64,000 nt of DNA from Kryptolebias marmoratus (lineage: Eukaryota; Chordata; Actinopteri; Cyprinodontiformes; Rivulidae). The translations under genes and the position numbers were made by a program. The notes beneath the pieces were generated by a model. That model was not told where the DNA came from, ran no database searches, and saw nothing but the letters and a program-made list of their open reading frames with translations. Location of the stretch: the NCBI RefSeq assembly GCF_001649575.2, contig NC_051438.1, positions 30,762,555 through 30,826,554 on the forward strand, written 5' to 3'. Position 1 is the stretch's first letter; each line of letters starts with the position of its first letter. Shown one piece after another: positions 44,985-55,802 of this stretch.

Positions 44985-45115
44985 CCTCGTGAATCGCCAC
45001 CTTATCGCGGTGGGGGTGTTTGCGTGTCCCGATGGTCCCAGAAGCCATGATGTTTGGGACTGGGTGAGGGGCCAGACTAAGAGCGATTCAGCAACCCTTG
45101 ATTCTCCTTCATGAC
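44985..45115 (+). mobile_element. LINE 5'-region-like fragment
   Basis: CGTGAATCGCCACCTTATCG, CGGTGGGGGTGTTTGCGTGT, CCCGATGGTCCCAGAAGC, then GGGACTGGGTGAGGGGCCAG, ACTAAGAGC resembles the leader of a fish retroelement I recall ('CACCACCTTATCGTGGTGGAGGGGTTTG...AGGTGAGGGACCAGAC'). The CCACC-TTATCGC-GGTGG segment (44997-45013) can form a small hairpin. It is bounded on the left by an A-rich run and on the right by a GT microsatellite. Confidence 0.5.
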
Positions 45116-45116
45116 T

Positions 45117-45117
<1 letters not shown>

Positions 45118-45147
<30 letters not shown>
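45118..45147. repeat. (GT)n microsatellite
   Basis: A GT run with one C interruption near its start. Confidence 0.95.
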
Positions 45148-46689
45148 CTCCCTTCACACATCGTCTCCTGTAAAATGATTGACTGTGGTAGATCATAACC
45201 TACAACTCTGACAGTAATCTCATGAACATCTCCCCTAACTTTCCAGGACAAAGTCTAAATAAATGTGGATATTCTACATTATTCCCCACAGTTTCTCCAA
45301 CATGACTGTGGTGCACAGAAAGATTTGCTCCTAGCTTTGGGTGAAATGAAAAATCTAATTATATTCCTCCAGCAGTGTTCTCCTCTCCAAATGTGAGGCC
45401 ATTTGCTCTGAGGTGTTTCTGTTTTACATTCTTATATTGTATCACCCCTTCTTTCCATCAGGTGTTGGTTCAGAGCCATATTTATCCAAATTTATGCTAC
45501 TTTTCATTTTCCTGTTGACATAGGTTTATTACCAAATATCTGAAATGATATTGATCATTTAATCTGTAAAACTTGTGACTATGAAACTGAAGTGTGCTCC
45601 TGTTTGTAAGACCAGAAAGCCTCCCCGCTCTGTTCTACATCCCAGAAAGAATCGGGACAGCTCCTCGTTGGTTCTGGAATCAGGAAGCAGCCTGTGAGAG
45701 TTACCTTGTCAGAATGCTGCATCTGAAATCTGAGTATCCTGGTTCCAGTGAAAATATGGGAGCGGACACTGATTTTAAATGATTTTGTGATGGACCGGAG
45801 AGCAGGTGTTGCCCGCCTCTCGGGCCCGGCTCCTACCAGGTAGCAGAAAACGAATGGATGGAAGTTTCTTCACTCTGGTTGTTTTATCATTGAACTCTAT
45901 CATTTCTTTACCAATCGTTTCTTTAAACTGGTTTTTGATCTGATCCTTTCTAACAAACTGACACGATGAGCAGCTTTTAGCTGCAGGAACCTTAGCACAT
46001 GTAGAGTGCTGGTTATAAAAGCTTACAGGCCGAGTCAAAGAGATTTCTAAATGTCTAAGCTTTTGAAGCACATAATGTACAGCTGAGGGGGTGAAGAACA
46101 AGAAAAGCTGGAGTGAATGAATAAATGTCATTTCAGCACCATCAGTGGCCACTTGCAGCCATCAGCAGATGGGTCCTGAACACGCAGGGAAGATGAGAAA
46201 ATGCCACCACTTTCCTAGAAGCTGCTGGGAAATGAGAGCAGAGAACTGTTCTTAGGCTGCAAGAGAAACAGCACTCAGGACTTCTGAAGCTCAGCTGATG
46301 TGATCTGTTTAACAAATGTCAGTTATTAAAGAAGGAGAGATAAAATGCTGAGGAAGATTATTTGGTCTCCTGTCAGATCCAATTTTTGTCCTCTACTTTC
46401 TTACAGATTGCTTTGATTGAAGCTCTTAAATCACCTGTTTAGGTTTAGACGTGCTTCAGATTATTTCACTATTATGTGTCAATATCTTTTATAAAATTTC
46501 AGTTTTTCAGCTGTTAGTGAAACAAAATGTTGCATTAGGTTAAATATTGAATTATTTTAGACAATTTTAAAACAGTATCTGACCTTTGTTAATGTTTGTG
46601 TGATCACTGACTTATTATGACTTTATTGTTTTACTGTAATTTAACTACTTCAGCAAACTTTGTGTTACTTTAGTTGTTCATATATCAAA
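45148..46689. other. Non-coding stretch with a repeat 3' fragment
   Basis: No gene recognised. At 45785-45855 a GTGATGGACCGG..CCCGCCTCTCGGGCCCGGCTC..GAATGGATGG run resembles the 3' end of the element whose 5' part lies at 44751-44956. The 125-codon minus frame at 45775-46152 overlaps it and has no domain. The remainder is AT-rich. Confidence 0.5.
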
Positions 46690-47000
46690 TGTTCGGCTCC
46701 TTCAGGAGAAAGGGCAATATGACTTTTGGGTTTTGTAACTTTTGTACTTTTCAATATATTTCCTTTTTTTTTTACAAATATTTTCCCCAAGAAATACATT
46801 AGGGTCTCTCCTGTTTAATGTTCTTTTTAAAATCTGCTTTAGCTACTGCTGTGCTGCTTTTAGCTTTTAGCTACCATTCTGCTACTTTTAGCTAGCCTTT
46901 TGCTACTTTTTACTTCCATCCAGTGTTTTGCTTCTTTTAGCTTTAAGAAACCAGTTTTAGCCTCTCCAGCAGAATCATCCACACTGTTTTCACAGAAATG
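46690..47000 (-). repeat. 'TAGCTAAAAG' dispersed repeat, copy B
   Basis: On the minus strand it reads GCAGAATGGTAGCTAAAAGC, TAAAAGCAGCACAGCAGTAG, then AATGTATTTCTTGGGGAAAA, TATTTGTAAA. This is the same order as copy A at 33500-33770, including the tail. The upstream CTCCTTCAGGAGAAAGGGCA segment probably belongs to the same element. Confidence 0.65.
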
Positions 47001-50000
47001 AAATATCTGTACCTTCAGGAACAGTGACAAACAGACTCGTGATGAATGTAGTTGGGTTCTAAGTTCTTGTCTGTGCTGTTGGTGCTGATGTTTAGAACTT
47101 TGTGGAACTCCAGTCTTGGATCCTGAAGGTCTGCTTCGTCTGCAGTTTTAGGACATTTGATGATAGTGTTTCATATGAAGTGGTCATTTATTGGAGATGG
47201 CAGACTTCAGAGGAGGCTTTTCTTCAGTTCATTAAAAATCTAAATCATGTGTCTGTTTATAAAACTTTATTGTTTCTTTGGGAGGTTTGAGCTTTTTAAC
47301 TGGATCTCAGAGTATCCAGTCCTGTTTGGTTGTCAGATACTCAGCTCAGGCTTCTTCTCTTGGCTGCTTGCAGTTTATGATTTGGATCTGCTGCTTGCCA
47401 TCTTTCATTAATGTCCTGGCACTGAATTCAAACCTGAATGAGAATCTCATTCAGAAAACAGCACACAGTGATGAAGGAGCGCTGCCATCTTTTACTTCAT
47501 GTCTGGCTGCCTAATATTAATATCTGTGAAGGTTTTTCTTTGCCAGTTTTTAATGTTTATTAACACAATTAGGTTTCAACTAAAACAGAAACAATGAAAC
47601 AAGGGACACGCTAAAAGCAACAGAGTTGTGTGCAGAAGAATCTGGCTTCCATTTCCCAGCATCAGCATTGGAAAACAGAGAGTTTCTAATGAAAAGAAAT
47701 GGGTGAGTGCTTGATATAATTTGGATGATCTGATGTATTTGATGAGTGAAGAGATGAGGCAGTTCTCTGCCCAGAAAAACAAAACGAGCTGAAGGTGCGT
47801 GTGCCAGAGTCAATTAGTCCTCAAAGGAGTCAACGACACTAATTAACTCCGTAACCAGTGGACCTGTAACATACCACACACATTAAATGAAACCATCCCA
47901 TCTCTTTGCCAATATGTGTCAACTTTAAAGTCTGTGTTCAGAGCGGGAGCTTCACGAATGGAGGGGAAAAGAAAAGATAAGTCAATGAGAAGCATATAAC
48001 ACAGGGCTTCTAAACCAGCTTACAGGAGTTCAGTTCATGTAAAATACAAAGGAAAAGGTTTGTTTGCCAATGTCTGAGAGCAGCTGAAGTAAAGAAATAA
48101 AACTAATAATCCTCCCGGTCCTAAGTGCTCCGGTCGCCATCATCAAACAGGCAGGATGACATCAGGAGACGTCAAAGGCCAACATAGAAAATGTTCCCGC
48201 TCACCTGCCATCAGGCCCGAAGAGGACAGCCAATCAGGTGAGGGTGGAGGTGCTGACCTTGTGTCCTTCTTCTCTCTGCTGCTCTGACCAGGTTCCTATT
48301 AGTGTGCCAGATGACAGAGAGTAAACATGTTCTGGGCACGGAACAGGTGAGAACGTGTCATTTCCGCCGGAGAACCTTTGAGCTTTGGACGTCCAAGTCA
48401 TTTGGGGAAACAATAAAAAGCAGCTAAAGCTCTGAGCAGCTTCTTGCAGCGCTGCTTCGTTTTTAGAAAATAACAGATTGTTTTATTTACTGCTGCAGGT
48501 TTGGTGTTTGGAAACAGTGATGGCTCCTGTTGGATTCAAATCACAGTAATTATATTTATACATATCCAAGTAAAAAGTACACATTAAAAGGCCTGCAGCT
48601 GTTAGTCAACCAATCCACCTTACATGTAGACTAAGATATTCTGCAGGACACAAATATATGCCCTGGTCTCACAGCCTTTCTGCGAGGCTCGAATCAAAAG
48701 AAAGATGTTAATTTAGTTTCAAATCACTGGTCAAACTCTGGAATATCTGTTTCCAGTACTCCATCATAAATTAAACCAGCATTCCTTGGAAGGATGCATT
48801 TTGCTCTCTGTGTGTGCCAGATGTTTAAAGCCAGCCTCCGGCAGTAGAAGGAGCATCTGAACTCCTTCAGCTCCACCCCTGGTCCTGAAAGGAAAGGAGA
48901 ACCTCACAGGATCCAGTTGAAACACTTTGTTTGAATAAAGGAAAGTAACTGAACTCTTAGCTTATACTCAGGACAATAAGACTTATATGGATGGACTTGT
49001 TTATAAGACCATTATCATTTAGAATTAATTACTGAGGAAATAACTTGGAAGATAAAATTTAACTGTGTGACAGGTCCTTAGCTGCAATAAACAGATGTTG
49101 TTGCCTTTTTATTTAGTCGAGTCTTTTATGCATTAAACTCTGGTGTCACACAGCATAACAATCTGTTTGGATTTTACTGACTTGTTACTGTAATCTAAAG
49201 TTCAGATGGACACCTCTGATGATTTGTTACACACTTAATTACAGGGGAATACACTAAGCTTCCCATGCTTCAATCTGCCTGCCTGTAAACTTGAGTTATT
49301 GTTTGTTTACCAAATATAAAGTGGACATTGATCATAAACAAAGTTAAAGAGCAGCCGGCTTACATACCTGCAGAACTGCTCGCCTCAGCAAAATAAAACG
49401 CAGCGTCTAGTTTTGACGTCTGAGTGAGCCAAGCCGATCACGTTTCTCCTCATTTAGTTTTGGTGACAAACTCCCCCATCATTAACCTCTCTCTGCATTA
49501 ATAGCAGCCTAATTAGTCCCTCATCCTCAATCCATAATGTTGAGTCAAGAAAGTGACGCTAATTTGGATCTAATTAGGCTTTTTGCAACACCATTACGTG
49601 GCTCTGATATGCAGAGGAGCTTAACGGCAGGCCGTGAGTCGGGACGCTGGAAGCTAAACGACAGCAGAGTGACTGAAGCACAAAGAGATGAAGAAGAGTT
49701 ACAGCCTGACAGAGGAAGCACTTCTGTCACAGAAACAGCCAATCCATCAGAGAGACAAAGCCTGACCAACTGCAGGCGGGATCAAACCACAAACTGTTGG
49801 GACAAGAACCTAATAAGGTCCCTGAGAAAGTTCCTACAGCATGTAGGAGTTAAAGATAAGCGTATAAATTACAACAGGCTTAAAAAAAGAAGCTTTCTTG
49901 GATCTGACATGTTTCTGACTTTATATGCATTTGTTCCATAATGCTCTGAAAATGTTTAGTTTTCTCATTAAATGACTTTAGTTTGTGGTTTTACAATTCC

Positions 50001-50039
50001 TCTAAGTCAGGCTGTGGTTCTGACCCAGAACTCTGATCA
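47001..50039. other. Non-coding stretch with conserved-looking blocks
   Basis: No supported gene. Blocks at about 47330-47510, 48090-48420 and 49370-49620 are repeat-free, with TAATTAG/CTAATTAGTC homeobox words, particularly at 49500-49580. The 134-codon plus frame at 49537-49941 begins within the last block. It lacks domain motifs and is probably chance, although I cannot rule out a small lineage-specific ORF. Confidence 0.45.
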
Positions 50040-50335
50040 AGGCAGGCTGAGCAGAAAGACAAAGCTCTGGATTTACTGATCCGTCCAATCCTCACCTGTG
50101 GTTCTGAGGTTTGGATCAGGACCGATGATCTTCCTCTGTAGGGCAGCTGGGCTCAGCCTCAGAGAGAGGAGCTCAGAGCTGCTGCTCCTCCTCGTTGAAG
50201 GAGTCGGCTGAGGAGGTTCATCCAATGAAGATGCTGTCTGAGCGGCTCAGTCTGGAGTTCTGGGCCCGTCCCACTGGAAGGAGACCCGGGTCAGACCCGG
50301 AGTTCTGTGAGGGTTCTGGGTTCTTTGATAATTCT
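50040..50335 (+). mobile_element. RTE-type LINE fragment (3' half of RT region), decayed
   Basis: AGACAAAGCTCTGGATTTAC, TCCTCACCTGTGGTTCTGAG, GATCTTCCTCTGTAGGGCAG, then GTCGGCTGAGGAGGTTCATC and GGGCCCGTCCCACTGGAAGG follow the RTE C-terminal order (fingers/thumb and 3' domain), with deletions. The frame is broken. Confidence 0.75.
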
Positions 50336-51587
50336 GTTAATAAGTTTGTTAGCATGTTGACTTTATTCTCCCTGATTCTGGTTCTTTGGTTCCATCTTCC
50401 AGAACCTAAAGCCCGGTAAGCACAGGACACGTTTGTTGTTTGTTCATAAATGATTTGCAGCCTTTAACATCTGTAGATCTTCTCAGCAGCTTGTTAGACT
50501 TTCTCTCATTTCTTCTTGTGTTTCCTTTGAATCGTTTGATCTTCAGTTTAAAGGAGCAGAATAGTTACTTTTATTCCCTCCTTTTTATTTCTCCCCCTTA
50601 GAAACAAACCAGTTTTTCTAACATAATGGAGCACTTCCCACCTAATGCCTGTGTTGATGGTTAGATCTGGTTTTTCAGCTTCACCTGTGGATCTCAGTGA
50701 CGTCCAGATGTCCTTTGTCTTTGTGAAGTTGTATTTTTTTAACGATGAGCTGCTGTGATGGAGTTGAACACTCATCTGAATCAATACATCTTCCTGTTCC
50801 AATGATTAAAGCCGATCGCCGGACACATCCAGAATAAAACCCACAGCAGCACAATAACTAACAGAGTATCGAACACAAAATCAAAGCGCAGTTACTCAGT
50901 GGAACAAATGGTGGATCCACTTCGGTTAGTATTACACGCAGACGTATCCTTCATTGTGGGTAAATGTGATTGAATGTGTTTTTCCTCTTTTCAGAGACCA
51001 TTAGCAGGGCTGATAGTGATCAGTGGGGTTTACATCACGCTGGTTTTAAGAGCGGCGGATGTTGCTGCTTATCTGAAGGCCACTGGAAAAAAAAGCCATT
51101 AGAAAATTAGCAGCTCCATCTGAGAGTCTGGGGACATGCTTTCTAGCTCTTGTCTTTAGTTTTCTGCTCACAGACTCACAGAAAAACACATGACGATCTT
51201 TTTTATGGATTTATAGCCATCATGAGGCTGGTTATCTGGAGTCTTTGGTACAATGGAAATATAAGAAACCTCTTTATAAAATCAGAAGAAGAAAAGCAGA
51301 AATGTATGTGTCAGTTTACAGTGAATCATGCTCAGATTTTTGTTTAGTAAATCCTGAGCTTTCTGAGCAGTCCTTCTGATCCTGGCAGTGATGACAGGAG
51401 GCTTCAGTCTGCTGGTCTGTCATCCTCTGATTACTGCGTCTGAATCCTGAATCGGAGGCGTCTCAGAGCTGATTCTGCAACACCAACAATATGAAGGTTC
51501 TGCACAAGCATTCATGTAGGACAAGTCAATCAAAGTTTTTTTCCTACAGCAGATTTTAAAATCAACTCATTAACCAAAGTTCTTGTT
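50336..51587. other. Non-coding stretch, nothing recognised
   Basis: Only short frames on both strands. A balanced segment near 50920-51090 contains TTTACATCACGCTGG. No repeats recognised. Confidence 0.55.
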
Positions 51588-51720
51588 GTTTTCCTTTCAG
51601 CTGCTCCCCTTTGCGGAGGTCACTACAGCAAGCAAACTCACCAGATGTCCTTTCTGATGCATCCTGAGCTCGAACCTGCAGCCTGCAGCACTGACCCCTG
51701 AGCCACCCCAGCCCAACTCA
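51588..51720. repeat. Decayed dispersed repeat ('CAGCTGCTCCCCTT' type)
   Basis: TTTCAGCTGCTCCCCTTTGC, GGAGGTCACTACAGCA, CCAGATGTCCTTTCTGATGC, ATCCTGAGCTCGAACCTGCA and GAGCCACCCCA is a diverged copy of a fish repeat module related to 28930-29045. Confidence 0.55.
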
Positions 51721-52782
51721 TCAACCAATGTGATGTATGTAAATTTAAAATATAAAAGTAAGTATAGGTGAGATTTTAAAAGCTGACATCTGTCCAGAGA
51801 TCAGAAAGCCTGAGGGAGGCCAGCACAGGTGATGTGATCTCCACCTGTTCCTGTTCACAAACAAGTTAGCATTAGCACGGCAGCACACAGGCTTGGTGAC
51901 AGAAAGAGCTGCAAATATAAAAAGGAACCTGAAATAAGATCTGGCTGTTTTTGCTCGTTGTCTCTTGTTCAACCCGAGTGCTCAAATAAACACTTCTTCA
52001 ATCCAGCCTTGCATCTTGTAGTCCCACCTGTATCTGCAGAATCACCATTTCAGGGAACAAGAAAACACAGTATGGAAATGAGAATTAGTTCAAAAACATT
52101 TTCTGAGAACAATGAGCCTCAGGCAACTGCTCTGCATTATAATAATTAACATATGCAGCATGACTGGAGGAGGCATCTCGCCATCACTGAAGCTGCTGTG
52201 ACCCAAACAAATGATCAGGATGTTGATTAAAGACTCAAGAAAATCAAAGAAAATGCTGAAAACACATTCAGCATGATGATAACGACTCATCCTAGAGAAA
52301 AGGGGAAAAAATGGAACATTTTTGTCTTTCTCAGAAGAATAATGTGATTATTACTTATTTAGTTTTCTTTAGGTCACCTTCATCATAAATGAAGCATTTT
52401 AGAAAGTTTTCTGGATATATTAATAATAACAAACTCATTTCAGAATGCATTATATTTGGCTAAAGTCACACATTTAGAAATTCTTATATTCACTTTTCAA
52501 TTTTGATCTAATGTGTGAAACTGATAAATTCAGCACTTTGTTCCTGGAAACTCTTAAACCCATTTTTTTCTTTTTGAAAGAGTTCCTGACCACGGCTGGC
52601 TCTGTTACTGAGATTTTTAACCCTTTTCAATGCTTGTCCTTTGTTTCCAGCAGTAAAACATTCCTCTGAAAAGTACTGAAGGGTTTCCAAACTTCAACCC
52701 TAACCCAAGCAGCAGATCTTTGCATCCAGCTAACGCTTCAGTGCCCAGGTGTGACAGGAAGTGTCATCTACCTGCAGCATGG
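51721..52782. other. Non-coding stretch downstream of the minus-strand candidate gene
   Basis: No gene. If the minus-strand candidate is real, its 3' UTR lies here. I see no AATAAA on the minus strand in the 700 bases below the stop, so its poly(A) site is not evident. Sequence is AT-rich. Confidence 0.5.
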
Positions 52783-53088
52783 CTACTCTGTGTTGCCATG
52801 GTTACAGGCCCTCTCTTTCTTGGAGCTGGCGTACTCTAACCACCACGCCGATTTGTCTCCGGTCTCGGCAACCTTGTAAGGTGACGAGGAGGCGCGGGCC
52901 ACGTGTACGTGGCTGCGACTGGACTGCTGGTGATAATTAGTCTCAGTAGTGGCGCCGCTCTGACTGGGCGCACATGTTCCAGCTGTCACAGGTGTATTCT
53001 GGGAGATGCGATTCGGTGACAGGCGTGACAGCACCATCTGGACCTGTCCGCAACGTGGGACGTCGACTCTGCGGTGACAAGTTGCGAG
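52783..53088 (-). CDS. Candidate terminal coding exon (two-exon gene, second exon)
   Basis: On the minus strand, acceptor CTCCCTGCGCAG (AG at 53090-53089) is followed by an open frame of 101 codons ending TAG at 52785-52783. The frame has C/G-rich third positions and several CpGs, unlike the AT-rich surroundings, which is the main sign of coding. It reads QVQMVLSRLSPNRISQNTPV and near the end YKVAETGDKSAWWLEYASSK. It is hydrophilic and serine/threonine-rich with no transmembrane segment. Its phase (0) fits the donor of the exon at 54418. Other in-frame acceptors (after GCGGACAG or GGTCCAG) are possible. No known domain is recognised. It could be a small protein of 142 residues or the C-terminus of a longer one. 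Confidence 0.45.
   Translation of the reverse strand, partial: LATCHRRVDVPRCGQVQMVLSRLSPNRISQNTPVTAGTCAPSQSGATTETNYHQQSSRSHVHVARASSSPYKVAETGDKSAWWLEYASSKKERACNHGNTE
52792..52805 (-). promoter_or_regulatory. X-box word inside the candidate terminal exon
   Basis: The minus strand reads GTAACC-AT-GGCAAC, a perfect GTNRCC-N2-RGYAAC match. In the coding frame it spells the end of C-NHGN. It may be coding coincidence. Confidence 0.25.
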
Positions 53089-53280
53089 CTGCGCAGGGAG
53101 CTTATGAGATTGGTGTGCAGCAGCGTTTGTGTGTTTTCGGTGTGTGGGTCTTTGGTTCTCAGTATTTAAGATGCCAGCAGGAGTGGATGTTCCGCTGTGT
53201 GTGAGCAAATCTACGCTTCAGGAGTGTATTTATACATATAGCTGTGAGTCATGTTGCCTCAGCGTGCAGTTAGAGTTACA

Positions 53281-53308
53281 GTGTGTGTGTGTGTGTGCGT
53301 GTGTGTGG
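53281..53308. repeat. (GT)n microsatellite
   Basis: A GT run with one C interruption, lying about 190 bp upstream of the candidate terminal exon on the minus strand. It is the first of a cluster of GT/CA arrays. Confidence 0.95.
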
Positions 53309-54012
53309 CGGGGCAGACCCAAGGATTCTTCTTCAGGTTACAAAGGTGGGGCATGATGTTCCAGCAGGAGGAAGAAAAGTTTTAAACTTTATTTATATTT
53401 TTGTCCAAACATCTAAATGACAGAAAACACTTCAGAAAGTCAGAACTGTTATAACTGCTTCAATTAACACTCACAATCAGTTGTTTTCCTTAAACATTTG
53501 TATTCAAACACACACACACAAAGTACTGAATTTTTTACTCATCTTCTTTCCCAAAACATTTGTGATCAATTTTAGATTAAACCATTTCAGCCAAAGAGCT
53601 CCATGGTGGAAATTCAAGTCTTCAACTGATTTTCACAGGAGCCAAAATTAAAAATCTGATTCTGTTCCAGGGCCAACCTCAGTCAAAAGGAAAGGGAATA
53701 AAAAGGAATAAATACATTTTTCAAGTTTTTCAGATTAGTTTTTTTCTCAGTTCTCAGGACTGACTAAAGTCCTGCTTTAGGGGTGGTTTATTGGGAGGTG
53801 TTAAAGGCGTCTTTGTCGCTGTAAAATTGATGAAATCCTTTTTAAATTCCTGAAGAGTGTGTATAAACTCTGAACTGCTGAGACTGGATAGAAAAATTAA
53901 CTTTCATCATAGTACAAAATGTACAAAATTACAATAACAAGTCTACAAATGGCATCGTTTTTTTCTTACACTGGCAGCTGCCACTCTGTGCCACCTCTTA
54001 GAACAGCCACTG
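53309..54012. other. Putative intron, nothing recognised
   Basis: AT-rich sequence between the two candidate exons, with no ORF or repeat of note. Confidence 0.45.
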
Positions 54013-54109
54013 CGCGTGTGTGTGCGTGTGTGTGTGTGGGGATGTGTGTGCATGTGCGTACGTGTGTGTGTGTGTGTGTGTAGGTGTGTGCGTGCGCGCT
54101 TGTGTGTGC
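54013..54109. repeat. Imperfect (GT)n array
   Basis: About 97 bases of GT repeats with GC, GA and TA interruptions. Plus-strand frames across it encode only Cys/Val runs and are artefacts. Confidence 0.93.
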
Positions 54110-54417
54110 ATCATCAAGTGAAAAGCTTGTTTTTGGTTGTGTTTATCGTCTTCCAGGTGTTTTATTGCTGTGTGATTGTATGTCTAATGACATTTAAAAA
54201 TAGGTCATTATAGTTTCTGAAGTTTCTTTTCTTTAATTTCATTTAATTTGACATTTTACACAGCATCACTCTGTAAAGTGGTTAAAGATGAGCAGATGTA
54301 ATTTCTTTTTAATAATGGAGAAAAATCCTTTGATGCAAAACCAAACAACTTCCTAACAGTTTAAGTTTTTCTAATTCCAACTAAAAGCTCCCAGCTGACA
54401 TGTTTCCACCTCATTAC

Positions 54418-54540
54418 CTGTGAGTCTCCTGTCCCACGGCCACTGAACGCACCGTCGTTCAGACAGACTTCACTGATGGTTTCCATTAAGCACACCAGGC
54501 TCTCGTTGCCATGGTTACGTTTGACTAAAACACCGTTCAT
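54418..54540 (-). CDS. Candidate coding exon (two-exon gene, first coding exon)
   Basis: On the minus strand, ATG at 54540-54538 (A at -3) opens 41 codons, MNGVLVKRNHGNESLVCLME to FSGRGTGDSQ. It ends at CAG followed by GTAATGAG, a good splice donor at 54417. Codon third positions are mixed to GC-rich and coding-like. Splicing to 53088 keeps phase 0. The frame is open upstream of the ATG for about 17 further codons, and a weak acceptor (GCTGTCCAAG before GAACAATAATG) is possible, so this may be an internal exon rather than the start. Antisense to it lies a perfect X-box word. I do not recognise the protein. Confidence 0.4.
54505..54518 (-). promoter_or_regulatory. X-box word inside the candidate first coding exon
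   Basis: The identical 14-mer GTAACCATGGCAAC, here coding R-NHGN. It occurs once in each of the two candidate exons. Confidence 0.25.
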
Positions 54541-55410
54541 TATTGTTCCTTGGACAGCATTATGATACAAAAACAGATATAGGTGGAAGCGTACTCTGAT
54601 TCAGGATGAGACAACATCCAGGTTTGGACCTCGATCTGAGGATTTCTTTCAAAGACTGATAAAAATACAGATCCTTTAAAGCGCTTTTTAATCCTATACA
54701 CTACAGTTTGCAGCAAGTAGGAAAAATAATTTAAATAAAATATATAAACTTATATAAACAGGAGCATTAAACAAGTCTTTAATCAGTCTGTGTAATATTA
54801 TCTTCAGTAACCTTTTTCATTTTAATTAGTAAAAATCAGTTTCTATATTTCTGTAATATTTTTATTTCTCACCTTATAAACAATAACACTTTTGTTTATA
54901 TGAGTTATTTTTTGTTCAGTTATTCAAAGTCAACAGCTTACGATCCAGAGTTCATTGTTCGGTGATAATAAACTAGCAGTTAGTTCTTTAGTTTAACTCT
55001 TTTTATTTAAGTGTTATTTCTTTTTTCATGTGATAAAGTTTGCCTGAGAAGGTGAACAGAAGTCTGTGTTTGTCCTCTGAATCCCGCCGCTGCCAACCAG
55101 CTGCAGTTTAGAAATGATGCAACAGAATAGTTTCCATAGTCAGAATGTGAGCATAAATGTGTGTGTGAGAGAAATGATCTGAGCACCATCTTCAGGCCGA
55201 CGTTCACACTGGACACAGCCGAAGAGACAAAGCTTCGGCTTGTAGTTTGATGAAGAACGACTTCTTCAGACTGAATGAATCTCTGAATAAGAAGCAGCTT
55301 CTCATGCTTGTCAGTCTGAGCTGCGAGTCTTTGTTCCTGATGGACGTGATACTCCTGCAGCTCGCCTCTGTGTGTGTGGGTGTGTGTGAGATGAAACAGC
55401 ACAGCAGATC
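54541..55410. other. Non-coding or upstream region of the minus-strand candidate
   Basis: AT-rich to about 55050. Then comes a GC-richer segment (55060-55400) with an 8-bp perfect hairpin AGCCGAAG-(8)-CTTCGGCT at 55217-55240. A 131-codon minus frame crosses it (55007-55402), but no acceptor or donor supports an exon. It might contain 5' UTR or promoter sequence of the minus-strand candidate. Confidence 0.35.
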
Positions 55411-55430
55411 TGTGTGTGTGTGTGTGTGTG
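55411..55430. repeat. (TG)10 microsatellite
   Basis: Pure TG run, 22 bp after another short TG tract (55371-55388). Confidence 0.95.
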
Positions 55431-55552
55431 ATGTGGGGAGAGGTGTTGCCGATATGCTGAGCCTACCCCCCCTGGGTTGGTAGCTCTGGAAGCTCTCTGG
55501 AAGCTCACTTCACTCAGATACATGCAGATCAAACGCTGCATTGATCTCTGAG

Positions 55553-55554
<2 letters not shown>

Positions 55555-55591
<37 letters not shown>
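55555..55591. repeat. (AC)18 microsatellite
   Basis: Pure CA run, part of the dense cluster at 53.2-57.9 kb. Confidence 0.97.
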
Positions 55592-55592
<1 letters not shown>

Positions 55593-55745
55593 AACTCTAG
55601 TTCTACCAACAACCCTGTTCTTTTCACCAGAAGCTGTGTGAAATATGAAAGACATGTTAATTATGATCTCGCCAAGTGTCACTTACCGCTCACTCTAACA
55701 CCTTTTTTCTTTCTATCTAAGGAAAGAGAAATGAGCTCCGTGACC

Positions 55746-55771
55746 TTTTTTTTTTTTTTAACTTCACTCTG

Positions 55772-55799
<28 letters not shown>
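55746..55799. repeat. T-tract followed by (AC)14
   Basis: A run of about 14 T (55746-55759), 12 bp of spacer, then a pure AC run (55772-55799). Confidence 0.95.

Positions 55800-55802
<3 letters not shown>

Noticed and set aside
49537..49941. 134-codon plus ORF
   Set aside because: No domain, no promoter, begins in a probable regulatory block; kept only as a remote possibility.
54016..54213. Plus ORF MCVRVCVWGCV...
   Set aside because: Translation of a GT array.
55007..55402. 131-codon minus ORF near the candidate gene
   Set aside because: No splice donor/acceptor or start context; begins in CA repeats (THTHTH).
55679..55721. Possible 30-nt minus-strand micro-exon between TTTCCTTAG and GTAAGTG
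   Set aside because: Splice signals look good, but a 30-nt unit without known neighbours cannot be supported.
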